From Pseudomonas chlororaphis (GTDB taxonomy: Bacteria > Pseudomonadota > Gammaproteobacteria > Pseudomonadales > Pseudomonadaceae): DNA of 64,000 nt. The stretch lies in assembly GCA_001023535.1 (NCBI GenBank), contig CP011020.1:5590509-5654508 (forward strand). The letters run 5' to 3'. Made by a program: the position numbers and the translations under genes. Every line of letters starts with the position of its first letter. Position 1 is the stretch's first letter. Below are positions 8,867 through 17,530 of the stretch, in pieces. The notes beneath the pieces were generated by a model. It had not been told where the DNA came from. It was given only the letters and a program-made list of their open reading frames with translations, and did not search any database.

Positions 8867-9616
8867 ATGTATTCAACTCAAAGCTGCAACCCCTACGAAA
8901 AACTTTTTTATAGGCCTATTGATGCAGCCTTGCGCTGGTGCAACTTAATTAACTACGAAAGAGAGATACTCGAGGTAGCTCAGCACGGCCCAAGCAGGCT
9001 CAAAACCAGCTTCCCGCAATGGCCATGCCTGCATGCGAATACGGAAAAAATTTTAGATGCCATTCAACACGGCGAGCTCGCGTATGGATGTTTCGGCGTG
9101 CCAGTAGCCATGGGCACTCCTGTTTTATACGACCACGTAACCGTCCGCCATACTGACCTAAAACGTTGGATGTCGCGATATTATCCTGACCAACGACCAG
9201 CGTTTCTCTTTGAGAAGCGGCACAATCAAAAAGTAGGTATTAGCATTGCAACATACTTAGCATTGCAAGGTGATCGGGACGCATTGAAAGTTCGAATAAA
9301 GAGTTTGGAAACAGCTCATCAACAATTGCTTAAGGACCTTGACGCCATTGGATTGGAAAGCAAGAGCATCCATGACTTGCTCAAGTCCAATCGTAAAGTC
9401 AGCGATCGCAGCGAATCCGTCTATCTCAATATTATCGGGGCGATGGTCAATCTGTTCCTCGGTCACTCCCCATCAGGGAAACCATTGTCAGCTTTTCAGT
9501 CCCAGGCGGCCATTGTTGACGCACTAACCGCTCACTATAAAAACGTACCGGGCATAACCAAGCGTACGCTAGACGAAAAATTCGCTGCCGGTAAACGCAA
9601 CCTCATAAATCACTGA
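8867..9616 (+). CDS. Conserved ICE-end protein of unknown function
   Basis: A protein of about 249 residues, mostly helical in appearance, with no recognised catalytic motif. Residues 135-170 (ALKVRIKSLETAHQQLLKDL) suggest a coiled coil. The ATG at 8867 is chosen because GGAG lies about 11 bases upstream; a GTG at 8855 is in frame. The position before alpA and parA, at the end of the element, is typical of a conserved gene in PFGI-1-class ICEs, sometimes labelled receptor tyrosine kinase in databases without support in the sequence. It lies in the same direction as the maintenance operon, with 112 bases between. Confidence 0.7.
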   Translation: MYSTQSCNPYEKLFYRPIDAALRWCNLINYEREILEVAQHGPSRLKTSFPQWPCLHANTEKILDAIQHGELAYGCFGVPVAMGTPVLYDHVTVRHTDLKRWMSRYYPDQRPAFLFEKRHNQKVGISIATYLALQGDRDALKVRIKSLETAHQQLLKDLDAIGLESKSIHDLLKSNRKVSDRSESVYLNIIGAMVNLFLGHSPSGKPLSAFQSQAAIVDALTAHYKNVPGITKRTLDEKFAAGKRNLINH

Positions 9617-9620
9617 GACG

Positions 9621-9663
9621 GATTGCATTGCAATCACTCCTGTTGCGGCGCAATGACTCCTGT
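9621..9663. promoter_or_regulatory. Operator-like repeats upstream of alpA-parA
   Basis: Two near-identical 14-mers, GCAATCACTCCTGT (9630-9643) and GCAATGACTCCTGT (9650-9663), lie 20 bases apart on the same face of the helix. Each overlaps a small palindrome: GATTGCA/TGCAATC at 9621-9635 and TTGCG/CGCAA at 9643-9653. They sit about 65 bases before the alpA start. This arrangement fits binding sites for a repressor or for AlpA or ParB. Confidence 0.45.
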
Positions 9664-9728
9664 CTTTTTTTGCACTTCAATTCAGGTCACTTCCCACCAA
9701 GCGCCAATTGACGATAGGAGTGGCCACC

Positions 9729-9944
9729 ATGTCCACCATTGCGGAGCCTCAACCACAGTTCGAACGCCACATAATGCGACGCGATGAGGTGGAACGGAAA
9801 ACCGGCTTCAAACGAGCGCATATTTACAACCTGATGAAGGAAGGCAAGTTCCCTCAGGCTAAGCGCATCGGTATGCGAGCGGTGGGTTGGGACTCGCTGG
9901 AAATTGAGAAATGGATAGCCGAGCGCTTGGCGCAGCAGGTCTGA
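9729..9944 (+). CDS. AlpA-family transcriptional regulator
   Basis: A 71-residue protein with the compact winged helix-turn-helix of AlpA/CP4-57 regulators: a recognition region RRDEVERKTGFKRAHIYNLM, a wing around KRIGMRAVGW, and the closing helix EIEKWIAER. Such proteins control excision or maintenance genes of integrated elements. AGGAG at 9716-9720, eight bases before the ATG at 9729, fixes the start. The parA gene begins four bases after its stop, so the two are co-transcribed, and repeated operator-like sequences lie upstream. Confidence 0.85.
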   Translation: MSTIAEPQPQFERHIMRRDEVERKTGFKRAHIYNLMKEGKFPQAKRIGMRAVGWDSLEIEKWIAERLAQQV

Positions 9945-9948
9945 TGCC

Positions 9949-10791
9949 ATGCGCGTGGTATCGGTGGTTTCCACGAAAGGTGGAGTAGGCAAAACCACAG
10001 TCGCCGCCAATCTAGGAGGTCTTCTGGCCGACGCTGGGCAGCGCGTACTACTGCTGGATCTGGACAGCCAGCCCACCCTCTCCAGCTACTACGTGTTGAA
10101 CCATGTGGCTCCGTCGGGCGCCTACGAACTACTCGCACTTAACCTGACAGATCCTGCCCAGATCATTTCCTCAACCGCGATCACCGGACTCGACCTGATC
10201 CTCTCCAACGATGATCAAGGTCGACTGAGCACGTTGCTGTTGCATGCCCCTGACGGACGCCTCCGACTGCGTAACCTGCTCGATACTTTCCGCCCCCACT
10301 ATGATCTGCTTCTGATCGATACCCAAGGTGCGCGGAGCGTTCTGCTGGAGATGGCCATATTGGCCTCCGATCTTGCTCTCTCACCTATCACTCCGGAAAT
10401 GCTAGCCGCCCGCGAACTACGCCGTGGAACCTTGAAACTGCTCAACGAACTTGAGCCATTTCGCCACCTGGGCATCGCTCCACCACCCCTGAGGCTTTTG
10501 TTGAATCAAGTGGACGACATCAAATCGGACACTCGCATGATCATGCGCAGCCTGCGCGAAACGTTCATCGGGACTTCAGCCATCCAGGTCCTGCAGACCG
10601 TAATTCCCGATCGCGTGGCCTACTTGAATGCAGCTTCCCTGGGTCTACCCGTTCATCGTGTCGAAGCTCGGCGTCCCATTGGCCGGCGTTCTGCCTCGGC
10701 CTTGGAAACCATACAAACCCTGGCCATCGAGTTGTTTCCTGAGTGGCGCCAAGCCATTTGCTCAGTAAGCGGCCCGCTGGTTCGATCATGA
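9949..10791 (+). CDS. parA: ParA/Soj-family partition ATPase
   Basis: This 280-residue protein has the deviant Walker A motif STKGGVGKTTVAANLGG at residues 7-23, a Walker A' region (LLLDLDSQPT) and a Walker B strand (LLLIDTQGAR). ParA proteins form ATP-dependent gradients on the nucleoid and position DNA together with ParB. In PAPI-1, the Soj protein at this end of the element is required for maintenance of the excised form. The gene follows alpA by four bases and precedes the ICE-class parB, consistent with a partition operon. Confidence 0.93.
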   Translation: MRVVSVVSTKGGVGKTTVAANLGGLLADAGQRVLLLDLDSQPTLSSYYVLNHVAPSGAYELLALNLTDPAQIISSTAITGLDLILSNDDQGRLSTLLLHAPDGRLRLRNLLDTFRPHYDLLLIDTQGARSVLLEMAILASDLALSPITPEMLAARELRRGTLKLLNELEPFRHLGIAPPPLRLLLNQVDDIKSDTRMIMRSLRETFIGTSAIQVLQTVIPDRVAYLNAASLGLPVHRVEARRPIGRRSASALETIQTLAIELFPEWRQAICSVSGPLVRS

Positions 10792-10859
10792 CACTTCTCG
10801 CGTCGTCATCGTTGTTGCATCAGCCTTTGATGAGCAAGCGCTAGCCAAGGAGTTCTGTA

Positions 10860-11069
10860 ATGCTGAATCACTGCCATATCATCGTTCCACCGCCCGAACT
10901 ATCCGAGCCACCTCCTAGCGATGAGTACTGCACCGTGGTCTTTCGCCTCCAAGGAGGCCGCTCGGCTGTGGGGTGGTTCCTCGCAGAACTCTCCCAACAT
11001 TTCGAAGGATCGGGTACGGCCGAGGTCGTTGAGTTTGAGATAGGTGACCACTTGCGCGGCCGGCGTTAG
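10860..11069 (+). CDS. Small conserved protein between parA and parB
   Basis: A 69-residue protein with no recognised domain. It has a proline-rich N terminus (VPPPELSEPPPSDE) and a single compact alpha/beta-like segment. It is accepted as a gene because AAGGAG stands at good distance before the ATG and it fills the gap between two operon members in the same direction. Function unknown. Confidence 0.6.
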   Translation: MLNHCHIIVPPPELSEPPPSDEYCTVVFRLQGGRSAVGWFLAELSQHFEGSGTAEVVEFEIGDHLRGRR

Positions 11070-11083
11070 CTGAGGTTTTTCCA

Positions 11084-12667
11084 ATGAAAAAACCCAGTCA
11101 GAAGGAGATCACCGACAAGCTGCAGCAAGACCACTTCCCACAAGGGCCGAACCAGAAGCAACCATCCGATCCGATCACCGACACACCCATGCTGGTAACG
11201 TTAGAACAGCTACGCCCTTACGACTTGAACCCACGATTCATTCGTAATCCGCTGTACGACGATATCAAAGCCTCAATCCGCGAGCGAGGGTTGGATCAGC
11301 CACCGCCGATCACCCGCCGCCCGGGTGAGCCAACCTTCATCATCCGCAACGGCGGCAACACCCGCTTGGCGATTCTCGGAGAGCTATGGCAAGAGACTCA
11401 CGACGAACGCTTCTTTCGTATCCACTGCCTGTTTCGACCCTGGACCAATGAAGCCACTGCCCTGCTCGGTCATCTGGCGGAAAGCGATTTGCATGGCCAA
11501 CTCACCTTCATCGAACGTGCCCTCGCCGTTGCAAAACTCAAGACCATGTTTGAACAGGATGGGGGGGCACTATCGCAGCGTGAATTGGCAAAACGCCTCG
11601 CTTCCGGGGGCTATCCAATTTCACAATCGCATATCAGCCGGATGCTCGACACCCTGGAATATTTACTGCCAGCTATTCCACAAACACTGTATGCAGGATT
11701 GGGTAAGTCGCAAATCGAACGCCTGATCGGTCTTCGTAGCCAGGCAGAAAAAACCTGGAATCGCTATCCGGCCAATAATTTTGAGTTCACCGAGCTCTGG
11801 TTGGACACCCTAGCTTCTTTTGATGCCGAGCCCGAATCCTTCGACCTTGAGCGGATCCAGGATGAACTGCTCGAGCGAATGAGCCAACCGCTCGGGCAGT
11901 CCTATCGCATGCTGGCCTTGGAGCTGAGCGATAACCAACGCCCTCCGCAGATACCAAGCGTTGCCATGACCATACCAGTAACGCAAACGCTTCCGCCAAG
12001 TGAAGAAGAGGCAACAGCCCCCCCTTTTCGCTCTGAGCTCGAACCCTCTGACCATAAGCACCAATCGAAGACCGATCCTACGGAAAAGCTTCCCACACTG
12101 CCTCAGGCCAAGCTCACACCAGAGCTTAGCCCTCCATCGCGCGTTCAACAGATTCGCAACCAAATCGATCACGAGACGTTCGCCGAACCAGTGGGAGAAG
12201 TCGAACCCGGCACAAGTGACGATATCTGGAACATCCCCCCTGCGCTGGATACCCCCGAACAACTGCGTTCAGCCATCGCTGCGCTAGCGAAGGAGATGGC
12301 AGCCTATGCCGGGCGACCCGAAATTATCATCAATCAGAAGGACGGATTGGGTTTCATCCTCGACATGGAACAGGTTGATCTGACGACACCTCGTGCGACC
12401 GGTATCCACCTGCTGCTCCTAGCCCTGTTGCGTGCTCAAGACGAGGTGGACTGGGAGGATCGAAAACTATTGCCCTCAGCTCTGTTTGGGCAGTTGTTGC
12501 TGGGTGTCTATCAGTTACCCCTGGCAGATCAACCAACCATGGACGTGGGGTTGGAACGCCTGCCGGATCATTTGCTGATCAAGCTGTATCGCCTGATTCG
12601 CCTGGCCCGACGCCTGATCGATTTAACATTGACGCCTGAAGACGACTCACCGGAGGAACTGCCATGA
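11084..12667 (+). CDS. parB: ParB-family protein, PFGI-1 ICE class
   Basis: At 527 residues it is much longer than chromosomal ParB, as usual for the ICE class (TIGR03764). The ParB N-terminal domain lies around residues 35-125, with LRPYDLNPR and IIRNGGNTRLAIL near residue 90 in place of the GERR motif. A helix-turn-helix, LSQRELAKRLASGG, lies near residue 165. A long acidic and proline-rich linker and a C-terminal conserved domain follow. It would act with ParA in segregating or maintaining the element. Its stop overlaps the next start (ATGA), indicating translational coupling. Confidence 0.9.
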   Translation: MKKPSQKEITDKLQQDHFPQGPNQKQPSDPITDTPMLVTLEQLRPYDLNPRFIRNPLYDDIKASIRERGLDQPPPITRRPGEPTFIIRNGGNTRLAILGELWQETHDERFFRIHCLFRPWTNEATALLGHLAESDLHGQLTFIERALAVAKLKTMFEQDGGALSQRELAKRLASGGYPISQSHISRMLDTLEYLLPAIPQTLYAGLGKSQIERLIGLRSQAEKTWNRYPANNFEFTELWLDTLASFDAEPESFDLERIQDELLERMSQPLGQSYRMLALELSDNQRPPQIPSVAMTIPVTQTLPPSEEEATAPPFRSELEPSDHKHQSKTDPTEKLPTLPQAKLTPELSPPSRVQQIRNQIDHETFAEPVGEVEPGTSDDIWNIPPALDTPEQLRSAIAALAKEMAAYAGRPEIIINQKDGLGFILDMEQVDLTTPRATGIHLLLLALLRAQDEVDWEDRKLLPSALFGQLLLGVYQLPLADQPTMDVGLERLPDHLLIKLYRLIRLARRLIDLTLTPEDDSPEELP

Positions 12668-13212
12668 GCTTGTCTTTCAACGTACTCAACCAAGCCATGT
12701 TGACTCAGGTACTGCATGAGCTGCGGTTGGGTAATCTGCAGCGCTGCAAAGCGTTAGGGCTGGGTGAGGATGACATCTACTTGTTGCAGTCCCTGCCGCC
12801 GACCACTCTGGCACGCTTGGCACACGCGAGCGTACCTTGGGTCGAGGTCAAGATCGACTCGCCGGTGCTACACAGGCTAATCGAGCAGGCTGATCGCGAT
12901 GAGCAGAATGAGCGCTTGATCAATCGAGCTCTGAAGCTCGGCGCCAGCAGCACTATCATGTACCAGACCTTCGGTCTGGCTCACTCGGAAACCGCGATGC
13001 GTCGACGTCTGCTCAAAATAGAAACGCGCAAGGGACGACCGCAGAATTTGAGCGAAGCGCAAGAACACGCACTGTGGCAACGCTGGTGTCAGCTACGGGC
13101 CCAAGACCCTACCGAAGATCAGCTCGACGCCATGATGATGTTGGCTGAGGAACAACAGATCAGCTTGACCATCGTCTGGCAGCAGATCGAGCACTACAGC
13201 AGAAAAACATGA
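12664..13212 (+). CDS. DUF2857-domain ICE protein
   Basis: A 182-residue protein in the position and of the size of the DUF2857 family found in PFGI-1-class islands. It is helical and charged, contains a segment resembling a helix-turn-helix (LNQAMLTQVLHELRLGNLQR and later RLLKIETRKGRPQNL), and may bind DNA, which is inference. It overlaps both neighbours by four bases, so the ParB-DUF2857-STY4528 block is translated as a coupled unit. Confidence 0.85.
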   Translation: MSLSFNVLNQAMLTQVLHELRLGNLQRCKALGLGEDDIYLLQSLPPTTLARLAHASVPWVEVKIDSPVLHRLIEQADRDEQNERLINRALKLGASSTIMYQTFGLAHSETAMRRRLLKIETRKGRPQNLSEAQEHALWQRWCQLRAQDPTEDQLDAMMMLAEEQQISLTIVWQQIEHYSRKT

Positions 13213-14393
13213 ACATCGTCCCGCTCAGCCGCTGGCAGCGTGTCCTGCAGCAATGTGCCCAGCAATTGAGTGAACGCTGGCCTACTCGCCCTTCAATCGA
13301 GAAACCCTCCAACCAAGCTCTGCAGGCTGGATTTTTGTTCAGTGGCCAATCACACGAAGTCGTACCGCGTCGTTTGCTGCTGGATAATCGTTTGACGCCT
13401 TTGGAGCGCAATGCCTGGCAGGTCTTTCGACTCATGCTGCAAGACCAAGGCTTGGTGACACCGCGCTATGAGGATCTGCAACCGTATCTTTCGAGTATCC
13501 CCTATGGGACCTCAGCCTCGCGTGAAACCATCGCTCGCGTATTGACGATGCTCAGGCTCACTCGTTGGCTCAGCTTGGTGAGTCGCGGGCGTGATCAGGT
13601 TAGTGGACGTCTGCAAGGCTCCTTGTATGTTCTGCACGATGAACCATTAACTCCCGCCGAAGCCATGGAACTGGACCAGGATTATCTGGAGCTGGTTGGA
13701 CATTGCCTCAATCATGCCACCAAGGCTGTACGTATCGTCGCTCAGCACCTTCTGGATGAAATCGGACTGGATACCAGTATCGACCTGAGCCATCTTCCCA
13801 CCCGCCTCGACACTTGGGGTGATCGGTGGGTAGATCAGAACCCTAACTTGAAAACAGAAGGTTCGCTGGACGATTCCGAACAAGGCGGCGACCACTCCGT
13901 TCGGAGTCGTGCTGCACTTCGTTCGAATTCCGAACCAGGTGTAGAAACCAGTGTTTCCGGCGACGTTCGGAATCTGAACGCCGCTTGTACAGTATTAAAA
14001 GAAAGTATTTGTACAGTACCGCACGCGAACCCAGCGGCGGATAACATGTTCTGGCCCACCACGCTGCACCTGAGCCCGAACGAACGGCAGGCCGTCATCG
14101 TGGCGCTGAATAAGCTCAAGCCGACAGAGAGGCAGGCGGTGCTCAACGAAGCTGGAGCACGTTGTGCCGCCGGCGGCATCCGCAAACCTGCGGCCTATCT
14201 GATGGGCCTGATCCAGCGCGCGCTGAAAGGCGACTTTCATCCGTGGGCGGGTCAGGCAGAACCGACGCCGGTTACAGTCTCGCAATCAACACCAGCGCGG
14301 ACCACCCGAAAGAAAGGTGAGCCCGCCTCCGCCCTCGCTCAAGCGTGCTTGAATGAACTGCGCCAATTGCGTGGGAAACATCCTGGACGTTAG
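13209..14393 (+). CDS. STY4528-family island replication protein
   Basis: This 394-residue protein matches the STY4528 family of SPI-7/PFGI-1-type islands, thought to serve replication or maintenance of the excised circle. The N-terminal half contains a winged-helix-like region (TPRYEDLQPYLSSIPYGTSA followed by ETIARVLTMLRLTRWLS). The C-terminal part carries the conserved LNEAGARCAAGGIRKPAAYL motif near residue 320. It is coupled to DUF2857 by ATGA overlap. A perfect 14-bp inverted repeat begins at the base after its stop codon. Confidence 0.85.
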   Translation: MNIVPLSRWQRVLQQCAQQLSERWPTRPSIEKPSNQALQAGFLFSGQSHEVVPRRLLLDNRLTPLERNAWQVFRLMLQDQGLVTPRYEDLQPYLSSIPYGTSASRETIARVLTMLRLTRWLSLVSRGRDQVSGRLQGSLYVLHDEPLTPAEAMELDQDYLELVGHCLNHATKAVRIVAQHLLDEIGLDTSIDLSHLPTRLDTWGDRWVDQNPNLKTEGSLDDSEQGGDHSVRSRAALRSNSEPGVETSVSGDVRNLNAACTVLKESICTVPHANPAADNMFWPTTLHLSPNERQAVIVALNKLKPTERQAVLNEAGARCAAGGIRKPAAYLMGLIQRALKGDFHPWAGQAEPTPVTVSQSTPARTTRKKGEPASALAQACLNELRQLRGKHPGR

Positions 14394-14422
14394 TGGATTT
14401 GATGCCAGTGGCATCAAATCCA
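14394..14422. repeat. 29-bp perfect palindrome after the replication gene
   Basis: Arms TGGATTTGATGCCA (14394-14407) and TGGCATCAAATCCA (14409-14422) are exact complements around one base. As RNA they would fold into a 13-bp stem with a 3-base loop. There is no T-tract, so it is a poor terminator. An operator, a replication-protein site or an RNA processing hairpin are all possible. Confidence 0.75.
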
Positions 14423-14574
14423 GGGAGTTCCAACAGACGACCTCTGTGGTGCCGTCAGTATCTGATGAGTCCCCCCCCCAGAAGCTCAAACCGAACAGAC
14501 CGCATTCAGGTTTTCTGCTGCCCCCATAGCTGATCTATCCCAAGGTGCTCGCAAGCCTATGCGAGGACAACACC

Positions 14575-15330
14575 GTGGCCGATCACTACCAACTCAACCT
14601 GGGTTCATTGCGTAGCAGCATCACCTTGACCCTGCATACCCACCACGCCGCCCGCATCTGGCAAGGTCGGAACGCACGCGAAGGCGTCCATTCGATCATG
14701 GGCATGGCCGGCTACATCAGTGTCACGAACCTGATCAAACAAACCGCGGCTCAGGACGATCCCTATGCTGACTGGGCCATCGTGCAACTCGAAGAGAAGC
14801 TGATGCAGGCCAAAGCAGGGATGCTGGAACTGACCCAACAGTTGGACCGGATCAGGCAGGACCTGCCAACACAGATCGACATGGGTGACAACCTCAACAT
14901 CCACCCCGTCACCTTGCCGTTGTACATCGGCAGCCAACTCGGCTTTCTGGCCGTCTACCTACTGACCGACTACGACACTCTGGTGCGTCACACCCTGTTA
15001 GCTCATCACACAGCTTTGATTGGTCGCAGGGACATGGAAGCCTGGATCGACGATGGCGCACATCTGCTGCGCAGCCTGTTCGGCCAGGCACAGCGTTATC
15101 GCCATGCTGGCGTCACACGCGATGATATGGCAGCGAACAACGCCCGTGCCCTGGCGGCTATCGAAAAATTCGGTTTGCCCCCCATGGATATCCTTGAGGG
15201 TCATCACCGCTCCCAGTTTGCGCCGCCCATCATTCGTCGCGACACCGAGGCTGTGAGTGACTCCACTGCGTTGACAGAGGTAGCGGATGAGCCAACTGCG
15301 ACGCTGGATCAGCCGGAGGACGAAGCATGA
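14575..15330 (+). CDS. PFL_4669-family ICE protein (TIGR03761)
   Basis: A protein of about 251 residues with the conserved N terminus of this family (LGSLRSSITLTLHTHHAARI, then WQGRNAREGVHSIMGM). It is restricted to PFGI-1-class ICEs and its role is unknown; the company of partition, replication and SSB genes suggests DNA maintenance. The GTG at 14575 is chosen because GAGG precedes it and the protein then begins where relatives begin; an in-frame GTG at 14545 is possible. It overlaps DUF3158 by four bases. Confidence 0.82.
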   Translation: MADHYQLNLGSLRSSITLTLHTHHAARIWQGRNAREGVHSIMGMAGYISVTNLIKQTAAQDDPYADWAIVQLEEKLMQAKAGMLELTQQLDRIRQDLPTQIDMGDNLNIHPVTLPLYIGSQLGFLAVYLLTDYDTLVRHTLLAHHTALIGRRDMEAWIDDGAHLLRSLFGQAQRYRHAGVTRDDMAANNARALAAIEKFGLPPMDILEGHHRSQFAPPIIRRDTEAVSDSTALTEVADEPTATLDQPEDEA

Positions 15331-15845
15331 ATCCTCTAAGCCAGACTCAGTCAACACTCGTTGAAACGTTGACATCGGATGCCTATCGACAACTCGAACA
15401 CGCAGCCTCCCTAAAAGGCCTTTTAAAACCTTTTAAGGGTAAGGGAGAACTGGAACACCTGGCGCAAGTGGCGAGGGAAATCGAGGCGCAGCTATGCCAT
15501 CTGATGGAAGCTGTTATGCAGCAAGCAGCACAGCCGCCCTACTCGCTGTTGGATATTCGAATGGTGCTGCAGAACACCAGCGCTGGCAGCACCTTCTTGC
15601 GTTGGCGCACCCGTGACTTCGCACGTATGGGAGTAGCGGTCTTGGAACGCCAGGTCTGCAACAGAGCCCTGCCGCCAGCCGTGCGCGAAGGATTGCATCG
15701 CTTCGAGTGCGATCGCATTGCACTGAACCTACAGATGAGTGTGGTGCATTCGCTCTACCGCCAGGCCACGACCTGCGCGATCAAGATAAGCAGTGCCGAT
15801 CGGCTACTGCGCCAGTTCACAACCGCAGTGGAGGTATCACAATGA
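15327..15845 (+). CDS. DUF3158-family ICE protein
   Basis: A 172-residue helical protein in the conserved position between the PFL_4669-family gene and ssb. Function unknown; DUF3158 proteins are known mainly from PFGI-1-like islands. An AT-rich patch near 15415-15440 encodes LKGLLKPFKGKGE and stands out from the rest of the gene. Starts and stops overlap both neighbours (ATGA), so it belongs to the same translationally coupled operon. Confidence 0.82.
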   Translation: MNPLSQTQSTLVETLTSDAYRQLEHAASLKGLLKPFKGKGELEHLAQVAREIEAQLCHLMEAVMQQAAQPPYSLLDIRMVLQNTSAGSTFLRWRTRDFARMGVAVLERQVCNRALPPAVREGLHRFECDRIALNLQMSVVHSLYRQATTCAIKISSADRLLRQFTTAVEVSQ

Positions 15846-16312
15846 GTACTTTTTTCGTCGGCGAAGGCAATATTGGCAGTGCGCCAGAGTTCCAGGAGTT
15901 TCCATCGGGCAATGACGAGCCACGGCGTTTGCTGCGGCTGAATGTGTACTTCGATAATCCCGTTCCGCGCGAGGGCAGCTATGAAGATCGAGGCGGATAC
16001 TGGGCGCCGGCTGAGCTTTGGCACCGTGAGGCTGAACACTGGAGCACGTTGTACCAGAAAGGCATGCGTGTACTGGTCGAAGGCCGCACGGTGCGCGATG
16101 AGTGGGAGGACAGTGAAGACAATGCGCGGGTGACCTTCAAGATCGAGGCCCGTCGAGTCGGCATTCTGCCTCACCGGGTGCAAAGCGTTGTCATGCGGGA
16201 GCGATCCAGTGAGCAGGCAGCGTCTGCGTCACGTGCTGGGCAAAATACAGAGCAGGCTAATTCTACTGCGTCGAAACCCAGAAAACGCAAAGCGCCACCG
16301 CCGTCGGACTGA
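15842..16312 (+). CDS. ssb: ICE-encoded single-stranded DNA-binding protein
   Basis: This 156-residue protein has an OB-fold core: FFVGEGNIGSAPEF, then RLLRLNVYFDNP, WHREAEHWSTLYQKGMRVLV and a closing strand. A disordered, lysine-rich tail follows. It would coat single-stranded DNA during conjugative transfer and re-synthesis. The start at 15842 overlaps the DUF3158 stop; longer in-frame readings from 15707 run inside the preceding gene and are rejected. The usual acidic SSB tail ends here in PPPSD rather than the canonical DIPF. In related elements topB follows closely, but here about 6.5 kb of cargo intervenes. Confidence 0.88.
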   Translation: MSTFFVGEGNIGSAPEFQEFPSGNDEPRRLLRLNVYFDNPVPREGSYEDRGGYWAPAELWHREAEHWSTLYQKGMRVLVEGRTVRDEWEDSEDNARVTFKIEARRVGILPHRVQSVVMRERSSEQAASASRAGQNTEQANSTASKPRKRKAPPPSD

Positions 16313-16565
16313 TGTAGGTCAGGCATAAAAATTGCGCCTTTGCGGGAAGTTGCTGGCTTGATGCTGCTCGCCGCTCGTGGCGCTTCACGCTGCTGCGAAA
16401 TTGCAGTTCACTTGACCAATTGTTTGCATTCGTTCTGACCTCCGATTGCATCGGTTGACCAGCAAGCGTTGTAGCCATGATCGGCAGAGAACGGCCAGAA
16501 GGGGACGGTGGCTCCGATAGATGAATCTGTCCCCATTGCCGCTTTATTGCATTCGGCTACCTGAC

Positions 16566-17480
16566 CTATTCCTCTATCTCGGCAGCAGCTTCCTCTGCTT
16601 GTGCTTCCTCCTGCTCATCCGGTCGCGGCGGCTGAGTATCGGGCGACTCAGGCAGGATAGCCAATCGTGCGGCTATAAACGCTGCGATTTCGGCTAGCCC
16701 GTTTGCTGATTGAGTAATCTTTCTGTCGGCATCAATAGTCGCATTGTGCTCCCCCAGTTTTGCTTCGACTTTGTCGATACGGGTAAGCCAACACCAATAG
16801 ACGGGGCGGTGCTGAACGTGCAACGGGCCTGCGTGAAAGTTTGTGACCTTGAGCTTTACGTCAAGGCCCGGAAGATCGCCGATCAACCTCTTGACAGCAG
16901 CAGGCTCCGTTTCCAAGTTGGAGACATGGATCTCCTGCTCTCCGACAGTTACCAGAGACTTACACCAAGGACGCCCACGAAAGGTCAGGTAGAACTTGGG
17001 GTCAGCGTCATAAACATGCAGAAAGTATCGACTGCTTTGAGTCTTGTTTGCCGTCTCGGGGATGAGCAGTGACAAACGAAGCAAGTCAGCCAATATTGCG
17101 CCAGTAGCCGGGGATTTGTTCCCTGCATGCCGGCTACCATCTTCGCCAGCTTGACCGCGAAGGAACTTGCATTCGAGCCATAGATGATGTCGCCAGCCGT
17201 ATTGGCTTAGCCGCTTGTTGGCAACAAATAGACGATTGACGTCAGCGAACAGGTCTGCACGAAGATATCGTGGGGCTCCTCCCTGCTGATATAGGCCGTC
17301 GAGACGGTAAAGCCGCTCGCTTTGCAGGCAACCTATGGGGTTCGGGACATTGCGCCCGTTCAGCACCTGGAGGAGTGACAGGGTCAGAGCAGAAACAAGC
17401 CCAGATTCATAGCTTTGTGATTGGTAGCCCGTTCCGTGGAGGACTTCTGGCAGTGAGAAGAAGGCCTGTTCAATAAGCAC
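16566..17480 (-). CDS. Putative PD-(D/E)XK-like protein of unknown function, partner of the next gene
   Basis: A 304-residue protein starting at a GTG with AGGG at good spacing. Residues about 70-110 read PRYLRADLFADVN and later HHLWLECKFLRG. The spacing of an Asp with a following E-x-K on a hydrophobic strand suggests a PD-(D/E)XK nuclease core, which is inference. The C-terminal 40 residues are glutamate- and proline-rich and probably disordered. It lies 50 bases downstream of the other nuclease-like gene on the same strand, divergent from the Gabija genes, and within cargo inserted between ssb and topB. A defence role is likely, and no described system was recognised. Confidence 0.6.
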   Translation of the reverse strand: MLIEQAFFSLPEVLHGTGYQSQSYESGLVSALTLSLLQVLNGRNVPNPIGCLQSERLYRLDGLYQQGGAPRYLRADLFADVNRLFVANKRLSQYGWRHHLWLECKFLRGQAGEDGSRHAGNKSPATGAILADLLRLSLLIPETANKTQSSRYFLHVYDADPKFYLTFRGRPWCKSLVTVGEQEIHVSNLETEPAAVKRLIGDLPGLDVKLKVTNFHAGPLHVQHRPVYWCWLTRIDKVEAKLGEHNATIDADRKITQSANGLAEIAAFIAARLAILPESPDTQPPRPDEQEEAQAEEAAAEIEE

Positions 17481-17530
17481 TTGCTGAATCCCTCATGTGA
17501 TTGAAGCCAGTCGATATTACTCGGAACAGA

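Noticed and set aside
16501..16534. GGGGAC ... GTCCCC inverted repeat resembling intergenic REP-type elements
   Set aside because: Only 6-bp arms with a 22-base gap and no second copy seen in the window.
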